A DNA stretch of 5,705 nt from Alphaproteobacteria bacterium (GTDB lineage Bacteria; Pseudomonadota; Alphaproteobacteria; Rhizobiales; Aestuariivirgaceae): NCBI GenBank assembly GCA_020441605.1, contig JAGRLX010000249.1, positions 1 to 5,705 of the forward strand, given 5' to 3'. The translations under genes and the position numbers were made by a program. The notes below the pieces were generated by a model, which was not told the DNA's origin, did no database searches, and saw only the letters and a program-made list of their open reading frames with translations. Each line of letters begins with the position of its first letter. The first letter of the stretch is position 1. Positions 1 through 4,943 of the stretch are shown piece by piece.

Positions 1-555
1 TTCGAGGCGATGTCGCCAGAAGAGCAGGCGGCGTTCCGCGCCGGGTATGTCGATCCGATCATTGCCCGCATCGAGGGAGCTTCTATTTCTCCGACCACCA
101 ACAAGGCTCGGGCCTTGATGACGGCCAAGAGTGGCGACGAATTTCCGGCCTTTGCTGTTCCCGGAAAGGCGGAGCAGCTCGGGGATCGAATTGCCCGCGA
201 ACAGCGCATGTTCGAAACGGCCAACGCAGCCCTCGGCGGGTCCAGGACGGCAGACAATCTCGCGGACATGGCAGACAGCGCTCTCGATCCCGGCATTCTT
301 TCGGCGTTGGCACGGGGCAGCATCAAAGATGCCGTTCTCTCGGCGGTCACAAAAGCTGCGAACTCAGCGCGTGGGTTGCCGCCGAACGTGATCGAGCGAT
401 TGATCCCCGCACTGATGGAGACAAACCCGGCTTATGCGCGAGAGCTATTTTCGAAGAGCGCTCAGGACATGGCATTGTCGGATCAGATGCGTGCGCGGAT
501 GGTTGCGGCGATGCTCAGTTCAGGGGCGGCGGTCCCGGCCCGTATCGCGCCATGA
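1..555 (+). CDS. C-terminal part of a large phage virion protein (5' end outside window)
   Basis: The reading frame is open from the first base, so this is the 3' end of a longer gene; 184 residues are visible before the TGA at 553-555. The sequence is Ala-rich and mostly helical in character, with no membrane segment or signal peptide. A motif at residues 78-89, LGGSRTADNLAD, preceded by an RE..MFET stretch, resembles from memory the C-terminal region of large helix-rich virion proteins in alphaproteobacterial phages, some of which carry lytic transglycosylase domains and are thought to be internal or ejection proteins. No catalytic domain lies in the visible part. Its place just upstream of tail-fibre genes on the same strand fits a structural role. 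Its last 36 bases overlap the end of a convergent gene. Phage structural origin is fairly secure; the exact role is inference. Confidence 0.7.
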   Translation, partial: FEAMSPEEQAAFRAGYVDPIIARIEGASISPTTNKARALMTAKSGDEFPAFAVPGKAEQLGDRIAREQRMFETANAALGGSRTADNLADMADSALDPGILSALARGSIKDAVLSAVTKAANSARGLPPNVIERLIPALMETNPAYARELFSKSAQDMALSDQMRARMVAAMLSSGAAVPARIAP

Positions 556-759
556 CTTGAATAGGTCATAGCGCAGGTATCCTATTGCCCAGAATGATGC
601 AGCAAAGGCTAGGCATCCACCTGCCAGAGCGGATTTCCAGTCTATCCCATGCGTAGACCAGAGCCCCACGGTGGCAACGGCGAACATCGCAAACACCCAC
701 GGCCACGGATTGAACCCTGTTTCACGTTCCGGCTCATTCGGATCGTGGTCGATCTGCAT
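520..759 (-). CDS. Small two-TM membrane protein, holin-like candidate
   Basis: This gene encodes 79 residues from the ATG at 759. The longer reading starts at a TTG at 777 and would overlap the upstream gene by 13 bases. The ATG is preferred because GAGGG (769-773 on the complement) lies 9 bases before it, overlapping the stop of the preceding gene. The protein has a charged acidic N-terminus, a hydrophobic segment at about residues 19-35, a short polar turn containing HGID, a second hydrophobic segment at about 44-62, and a basic tail (KSWRDTGRDRR). Two TM segments, small size and a basic C-terminus match the general shape of class II holins, and the spanin-like lipoprotein in the same cassette agrees, but no family-specific motif is recognisable. 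It may instead be an unrelated small phage membrane protein. The 3' end overlaps the convergent virion gene by 36 bases. Confidence 0.6.
   Translation of the reverse strand: MQIDHDPNEPERETGFNPWPWVFAMFAVATVGLWSTHGIDWKSALAGGCLAFAASFWAIGYLRYDLFKSWRDTGRDRRP
547..574. repeat. Imperfect inverted repeat at the convergent gene ends
   Basis: GCGCCATGAC (547-556) and GTCATAGCGC (565-574) form a 10-position stem with one C/A mismatch around an 8-base loop. It spans the stop codon of the virion gene and lies inside the coding sequence of the opposing small membrane protein. No T-run follows on the plus strand, so it is not a canonical intrinsic terminator. It may still pause plus-strand transcription where the two transcripts collide; that is inference. 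Confidence 0.4.
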
Positions 760-764
760 TCCCG

Positions 765-1145
765 TTATCCCTCGCAAGAAAAGGTAAGTCTTAGAGCCGC
801 CGCCAAGATGTCAGAGGCGGGGAGATGCCTAACCTCTGGCATTGTCTCTACGTTCTTGCAGAAAACGTCAGTGATTTGGCCGAGAGTGGCTCCCTCTGGG
901 ATGCATGCAGCGCTCATTGAGCTTCCTGCTTGCGCTACTATGGAGCGGTAGGGCCAAGGCATCATGCCTCGAAGCTTCGTCATTGCATGGGCATCCTGCT
1001 CCTGTTTTCCAACCCAGCCAGCGATATAGCCCGATACAACAGGGCGATTTTCGGAACAAAGTTGGTGGATACTGTTCCCGGTAAAGTAATCCGCCGCGGC
1101 TGTGGTTGGCATAATGCTCAGTAGAGCGAAGAATGCTGCTCTCAT
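765..1145 (-). CDS. Secreted Rap1a/Tai-family immunity-like protein
   Basis: The start at 1145 gives 126 residues. It is supported by an ATGA overlap with the upstream lipoprotein stop and by AGAGGA about 8 bases upstream; the in-frame ATG at 1154 has poor spacing. Residues 1-18 form a Sec signal peptide with likely cleavage after TAAA, before D19. The mature part shows the Rap1a/Tai pattern: GNSIHQLC (23-30), GYIAG (39-43), CIPEGATLGQITDV (81-94) and PEVRHLPA (103-110). Cysteines 30, 81, 96 and 124 could form disulfides. Known family members are periplasmic proteins that bind and neutralise type VI secretion peptidoglycan amidases. Here the gene sits between a lipoprotein and a membrane protein in a phage structural region, with no amidase toxin in view. 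Its partner could be the phage's own cell-wall enzyme or an incoming toxin; both are inference. Confidence 0.8.
   Translation of the reverse strand: MRAAFFALLSIMPTTAAADYFTGNSIHQLCSENRPVVSGYIAGWVGKQEQDAHAMTKLRGMMPWPYRSIVAQAGSSMSAACIPEGATLGQITDVFCKNVETMPEVRHLPASDILAAALRLTFSCEG
769..773 (-). promoter_or_regulatory. Ribosome binding site of the small membrane protein gene
   Basis: GAGGG on the minus strand sits 9 bases before the ATG at 759. It is part of the last codons and stop of the Rap1a/Tai gene, so translation of the two genes is probably coupled. It decides in favour of the ATG over the upstream TTG at 777. Confidence 0.5.
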
Positions 1146-1354
1146 CGGAGACATCCTCTGTTGCGCAGTTTTTCGTAAATGGACAACTTTTGCCAGTCCG
1201 ACAAATAAGGGTCTCCCAACAGCTTGCCGCCCAAGAGGCACCATTCAGATTTAGTCTTTGGCGGGTCCTTCGGATAGCGTGGCGGCTTTTCAGCAGTCTG
1301 GCAACCGCCCATGACAAACGCAATGGCAAAGACAGCAACTACCTTGAGTTTCAT
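1142..1354 (-). CDS. Small proline-rich lipoprotein, o-spanin (Rz1)-like candidate
   Basis: The ATG at 1354 with GGAGG 5 bases upstream gives 70 residues. A TTG-initiated extension to 1432 is rejected because it has no such site and would bury the signal peptide. Residues 1-17 are a lipoprotein signal (MKLK then a hydrophobic core), ending in VMGG before Cys18. Gln at +2 predicts outer-membrane sorting rather than inner-membrane retention. The mature protein starts with a proline-rich stretch (P24, P25, P28, P31, P32), then WC at 38-39 and a C-terminal NRGC at 65-68, so the two cysteines may pair. Short, proline-rich lipoproteins next to membrane proteins are typical of phage Rz1 outer spanins, and the W-C / N-x-G-C frame recalls small lipoproteins of alphaproteobacterial phages. 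No Rz-type inner spanin is visible. Lipoprotein nature is strong; spanin function is a hypothesis. Confidence 0.7.
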   Translation of the reverse strand: MKLKVVAVFAIAFVMGGCQTAEKPPRYPKDPPKTKSEWCLLGGKLLGDPYLSDWQKLSIYEKLRNRGCLR

Positions 1355-1356
1355 GC

Positions 1357-1380
1357 GTCCCTCCGAATGACGGGGAGGAC
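1357..1380 (-). promoter_or_regulatory. Hairpin covering the lipoprotein ribosome binding site
   Basis: In the minus-strand transcript, GTCCTCC (complement of 1374-1380) can pair with GGAGGGAC (complement of 1357-1364), leaving one G bulged and a 9-base loop. The GGAGG Shine-Dalgarno of the lipoprotein gene lies inside the second arm, 5 bases before its ATG. The structure would hide the site and could delay or tune translation of the whole cassette. Pairing is seen in the sequence; the regulatory role is inference. Confidence 0.35.
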
Positions 1381-1410
1381 TGTCGCACAACCCTAAACAA
1401 AAGTGAAGAA

Positions 1411-1415
1411 GGAGG
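1411..1415 (+). promoter_or_regulatory. Strong ribosome binding site of the tail fibre gene
   Basis: GGAGG, within AAGAAGGAGG, lies 6 bases before the ATG at 1422. The spacing favours this ATG over the in-frame TTG at 1419. No convincing -35/-10 pair is visible on either strand in the 67-base divergent gap, so the promoter of each unit remains unassigned. Confidence 0.6.
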
Positions 1416-1421
1416 CGCTTG

Positions 1422-2648
1422 ATGCCACGCAATGGTAGCGGCGTTTACAGTACGCCGCCCGGAACCGCAGCAATTTCCGGCGAACTGATCTCAAGCGCAA
1501 AGTTCAATGAACTTGTAGCGGATATCGCCAGCGATCTCAACCTGCCGAGACCGATCATTGTGGGCGGGACTGGCGCATCGAATGCTGGTGCAGCGAGGAC
1601 CAACCTCGGCGTGGATCGGGCAATGATCTATGCCGCCAAGTCGGCCGATTACCTCGCGGTCGAGGCTGACGACAATGCCGTCATCCGGTTCACGGCCGCA
1701 GCAACCCTTTCGCTGACGGCGGCAGCCACCCTCGGCGCGAACTGGCATGTCACCGTCACGGCCGCTGGAGGTGATATCGTCATCGACCCGAACGGCTCCG
1801 AGCAGATCAACGGTGCCGAGACCCTTATCGTCCCGCAGAACCATTCGGCCACCATCATCTGCGATGGAAACCAGTTCCGCTCGATCTTTCTGGCGCCGTT
1901 CATCGAGACAGCCGCCGCCGGCGGGCGCAACAGCCTGTCCGGTCTCACCATCTCCAACAACGCGACGGACGCCGCCAACGACATCGATATTGCGCCCGGG
2001 ACATGCGTCGATAGCACCAATACGGTCTCGATCACGCTGACCGCCTCCCTGACGAAACGACTAGACGCCTTGTGGGCGGCCGGGAACAACCAGGGCGGCC
2101 TTGACACCGGGACGTTTCCGACCGGCACCTATCATGTCTTCGCCATCAAGAACCCGACCACGGGCGCGGTGGACGCTCTTTTCTCGCTGTCGCCCACGGC
2201 ACCGACCCTGCCGACCGGCTACACGGCTTTCCGCCGCATCGGTTCGTTCATGCGCGCGGGATCGAACCGCGCCTTTCAGCAGTTCGGAGACGAATTCTAT
2301 CTCGCAGCGCCAAATCTGGATGTCGCAGGACTGAACAGCGAGGGGACGAACGCGATCCTCCGCACCCTGACCGTACCGACCGGGATCAACGTCAAGGCCA
2401 TGCTTCGGGTGCGCGGTACGTCCTCCAACGCGTGGGGTGTGCTGTTCACTCCGCCCGACGTTCCGGATGTCGTGCCGGAGCTGGCTGACGCGCCGCTCGT
2501 GGACATCGGCAACTCACCGGGCAGTCCGGATCGGTCAACGCTCGCCATTCGCACCAACACATCAGCGCAAATCAGAACCCGCGCCACGACCGCCAACGTC
2601 ACGCTTCATGTCGTGACGTACGGCTGGATCGACGCGCGCGGGAAGTGA
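1422..2648 (+). CDS. Tail fibre-like protein
   Basis: A protein of 408 residues begins at an ATG with a well-placed GGAGG. The N-terminus, MPRNGSGVYSTPPGT followed by a helix with SDLNLP, is the type that opens many phage tail fibre proteins and probably attaches to the tail. GGTGASNAGAARTNLG (48-63) is the classic tail-fibre motif. Residues about 75-155 (ending TIICDGNQFRSIF) are a beta-rich region with repeated small hydrophobics and IDPNGSEQINGAETL, another common fibre element. Residues about 173-292 (SGLTISNNATDAANDIDIA, TKRLDALWAAG, GTYHVFAI, RRIGSFMRAG) match a segment I recall as widespread in alphaproteobacterial prophage tail proteins. The last 115 residues form a beta-rich end (HVVTYGWIDARGK) that may be the receptor-binding or trimerising part. 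There is no enzymatic motif. The next gene starts 9 bases after the stop. Confidence 0.8.
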   Translation: MPRNGSGVYSTPPGTAAISGELISSAKFNELVADIASDLNLPRPIIVGGTGASNAGAARTNLGVDRAMIYAAKSADYLAVEADDNAVIRFTAAATLSLTAAATLGANWHVTVTAAGGDIVIDPNGSEQINGAETLIVPQNHSATIICDGNQFRSIFLAPFIETAAAGGRNSLSGLTISNNATDAANDIDIAPGTCVDSTNTVSITLTASLTKRLDALWAAGNNQGGLDTGTFPTGTYHVFAIKNPTTGAVDALFSLSPTAPTLPTGYTAFRRIGSFMRAGSNRAFQQFGDEFYLAAPNLDVAGLNSEGTNAILRTLTVPTGINVKAMLRVRGTSSNAWGVLFTPPDVPDVVPELADAPLVDIGNSPGSPDRSTLAIRTNTSAQIRTRATTANVTLHVVTYGWIDARGK

Positions 2649-2657
2649 GGATCAAAT

Positions 2658-4940
2658 ATGGCTGTTACACGACCTGAAGACCAACTCGCTGTCGTGATTG
2701 CAGAGGACGACGTCGATTATGTGCGCGTGCTCTCTGGTAGCAAGAGTGCGCTGATCAGCACCGATATCTTGGCAGAAAGCATTCACAAACGCCTTGCCGA
2801 CGTTGAAACGATTTCGAACGGCGCTGCAAAGTTGATCGCAGTTTCTGATGAAGATGCCGTCAAGCAGGCGGACGCGAATGCCGTACGGGAATTCGCTGAT
2901 GTTTACGCAAAATCCGAAGTGGATGCTGCGATCACCGGCATTGATGAAGATGTTGATGCTCTGAGGGGCGACGTCAGCGATCTGGCGGCCGAGCTCGATA
3001 TCGTCGGCGCCTCCATCACGACGAACCAGATCGTTGCCGCGAGCTGGTCCGATCTCGTGACGCTGGCCGGGACAATCGACCGGCAGGGTGCCGAGGTGGT
3101 TGCCGACGACACCGGCACGCATGGCGCGGCAAGCGTGACGGGCTATGACGGGCCGCTCGTGGCCAATGCCGGCCGCTACTCGTGGTCCGAAAGCTGGTCG
3201 CGATGGGTTCGTGTTGGCGATGCCGTGGTGACCGCCGCCGCCATCCGGCCCTTGCAGGCCGCACTTCAGATCGGTGACAATGGCGCGGCGCGGATCGTGG
3301 ACCAGGACGGCGCGGTGGGTCTTGAAATCGGCCCGGACGGGATCGTCAAGGGCGCCGGCTTCTCCTTTTTCAATGGCGGCTCTCTAGCCACTTTCACCAT
3401 CGTCGAGGATGAGGCCTGGGCCTGGGCGCTGAGGGCGCAGGACGGCGAGATCGCTTTTGGCGTCGATCACAACGGTGTGTTTTACCCGACCATCGGCGAT
3501 TTCACCATCGTCGAGGATGAGGCCTGGGCCTTGGCGGTGAGGGCGCAGGACGGCGAGATCGCTTTTGGCGTCGATCACAACGGTGTGTTTTACCCGACCA
3601 TCGGCGATAATGGCGGTGGTGGCGACTGGCCGATCAGCCATGTCGTCACCACCGTCTTCGCCGAGCCGTGGAGCGATCCGTCGCGATCCCTCGCACTGAC
3701 ATGGGTCAACAATTCGGCGGTCGACGGGATTGTCGTGGAGTACCGGCCGCGAGGCGGAGCCGCATGGATGGCGTCGGCCTCGCAGCGGACGCGGGCCTGG
3801 CCGTCCGACAGCGGCCGCCATTGCCACTCCGCCGTGCTGGCCGACCTAACCCCGGATACGGTCTACGAGCTGCGATGGCCCGGCGCGGCGAAGACCGAGA
3901 GCGTCAAGACCTGCCCGCGTTCCGATGTCACCGTCGCCTTCGGTTCGGACTGGCACGGCAACACGTCGACACTGCCGGACTTCGCGACGGCGACCGGAAC
4001 GCTCGGGGCCGATCTCGTCTGCCTCGCGGGAGACCTGGCCGGAGACGACGGGCAGAGCACGGCGCCCGACATGGCCTACTGGGAGACCTTGCTGTCTGCA
4101 AGCTGGCGCACGCCGGGCGGGGCGCTGTTGCCGCTCGTGGCGCTGGTCGGCAACCATGACGCTTCCGACCATGCCGGGACCGGCAATGCGGTCCATGGCG
4201 GCGACGGACTGATCGGCCCGATCTCGGCGCTGATGAGCTGGGCCTATGACGATGATCAGCCGACCCGCGAGGCTGATGGCGTCTCGACGGTCTCGATCGG
4301 CCGCGAGCTGCTGATCATCGGCCTCAACACGTCGCACACGGTCCCGCTGGCCGGTGCGCAGTTCGCGTGGTTCGAGGAGCAGATCGCGCGGGCTCCGGAC
4401 TATCGTCATGTCATCGTCGTCGGCCACTGCCCGGCTTTCCTGGCGGCCGCCGATTTCAACTTCGAATATGACGATCAAAGTCGCGTCCTGCGCACGTCCT
4501 ACTGGCCGGCGATGCAGGCTTTTGCCGACAAGGTGCGGTTCTACCTCGCCGGCCACGAGCACATCCTGACCGTCACCGCCCGCCTGGCGATCGCGCCCGG
4601 CCTCGACCCGGTCAGCGGCAACGACCTCAAATGGACCACGGACCCCGGCGGCGTCATGCAGATCGGCTCCGGCCCGATGGGTGGCGGGCGGATGGCGCTG
4701 TCCGCCGTCAAGGCCGGGACGGTCAGTACCGAGGACGGCAGCCCGAAGATGATCGCGGCCATGGGGCGGGACGCCGGGGCGAACAGCATCCAGGTCCATG
4801 GCAGCGGCATCGTCACCGCCAATGTCACAGGATCGGAGACCTGGCACATGTGGCACTGCCGTTTCGACCCGACTGGCTGGAGCGCCACCGCCTACAACCG
4901 CGACGGCCTCACGCTCTATGAAATCGATGAAGGGATCTGA
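2658..4940 (+). CDS. Tail protein with C-terminal metallophosphoesterase domain
   Basis: A protein of 760 residues starts at an ATG preceded by GAGG (2647-2650), which overlaps the previous stop. Order: an N-terminal phage segment with a possible coiled coil (about 83-113); a segment of common tail-fibre type around DDTGTHG (150-156) and NAGRYSWS; an imperfect and two near-identical QDG repeats (205-317); a Gly-rich linker; a beta-sandwich like Fn3 or the purple-acid-phosphatase N-domain (about 324-421); and a calcineurin-like metallophosphoesterase domain (about 425-640). All metal-site motifs are present: D431-W-H433, G458-D459, G498-N-H-D501, H590 and G632-H-E-H635. The position holding Tyr in purple acid phosphatases (GDxxY) is Gly462, so a true purple enzyme is unlikely. 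Such a domain hydrolyses phosphomonoesters or diesters; on a tail protein it may act on phosphorylated surface polysaccharide or lipid, which is inference. No secretion signal is present. Confidence 0.85.
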   Translation: MAVTRPEDQLAVVIAEDDVDYVRVLSGSKSALISTDILAESIHKRLADVETISNGAAKLIAVSDEDAVKQADANAVREFADVYAKSEVDAAITGIDEDVDALRGDVSDLAAELDIVGASITTNQIVAASWSDLVTLAGTIDRQGAEVVADDTGTHGAASVTGYDGPLVANAGRYSWSESWSRWVRVGDAVVTAAAIRPLQAALQIGDNGAARIVDQDGAVGLEIGPDGIVKGAGFSFFNGGSLATFTIVEDEAWAWALRAQDGEIAFGVDHNGVFYPTIGDFTIVEDEAWALAVRAQDGEIAFGVDHNGVFYPTIGDNGGGGDWPISHVVTTVFAEPWSDPSRSLALTWVNNSAVDGIVVEYRPRGGAAWMASASQRTRAWPSDSGRHCHSAVLADLTPDTVYELRWPGAAKTESVKTCPRSDVTVAFGSDWHGNTSTLPDFATATGTLGADLVCLAGDLAGDDGQSTAPDMAYWETLLSASWRTPGGALLPLVALVGNHDASDHAGTGNAVHGGDGLIGPISALMSWAYDDDQPTREADGVSTVSIGRELLIIGLNTSHTVPLAGAQFAWFEEQIARAPDYRHVIVVGHCPAFLAAADFNFEYDDQSRVLRTSYWPAMQAFADKVRFYLAGHEHILTVTARLAIAPGLDPVSGNDLKWTTDPGGVMQIGSGPMGGGRMALSAVKAGTVSTEDGSPKMIAAMGRDAGANSIQVHGSGIVTANVTGSETWHMWHCRFDPTGWSATAYNRDGLTLYEIDEGI
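3393..3500 (+). repeat. Tandem repeat, copy 1 (108 bp, 36 codons)
   Basis: Encodes residues 246-281 of the metallophosphoesterase tail protein, from FTIVEDEAW to PTIGD. It abuts copy 2 without spacer. By eye the two copies differ at only two bases, giving W256 versus L292 and L258 versus V294. The length is an exact multiple of three, so copy number can change without breaking the frame. Confidence 0.95.
3501..3608 (+). repeat. Tandem repeat, copy 2 (108 bp, 36 codons)
   Basis: Encodes residues 282-317, ending in PTIGD just before the NGGGGD linker that leads to the Fn3-like domain. Near-identity at the DNA level, including third codon positions, points to a recent duplication rather than two old domains under selection. 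A diverged relative lies upstream at residues 205-235 (QDGAVGLEIGPDGIV against QDGEIAFGVDHNGVF). Confidence 0.95.
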
Positions 4941-4943
4941 CCC

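Noticed and set aside
868..1338. 156-codon minus-strand frame overlapping the lipoprotein and Tai-like genes
   Set aside because: It is in another frame of two genes that have a lipobox, a signal peptide, family motifs and an ATGA junction; its own translation shows no motif.
1133..1396. Plus-strand frames across 649-1396 that would continue the direction of the structural genes
   Set aside because: They are antisense to three well-supported minus-strand genes and lack convincing ribosome binding sites or recognisable motifs.
1355..1421. A divergent promoter in the gap between the lipoprotein and tail fibre genes
   Set aside because: No -35/-10 pair with acceptable match and spacing could be found on either strand, so none is called.
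3384..3827. Minus-strand open frame whose translation contains a repeated DGRVKHTVVIDAKSDLAVL segment
   Set aside because: The repeat only mirrors the plus-strand 108-bp tandem duplication; there is no independent evidence for coding.
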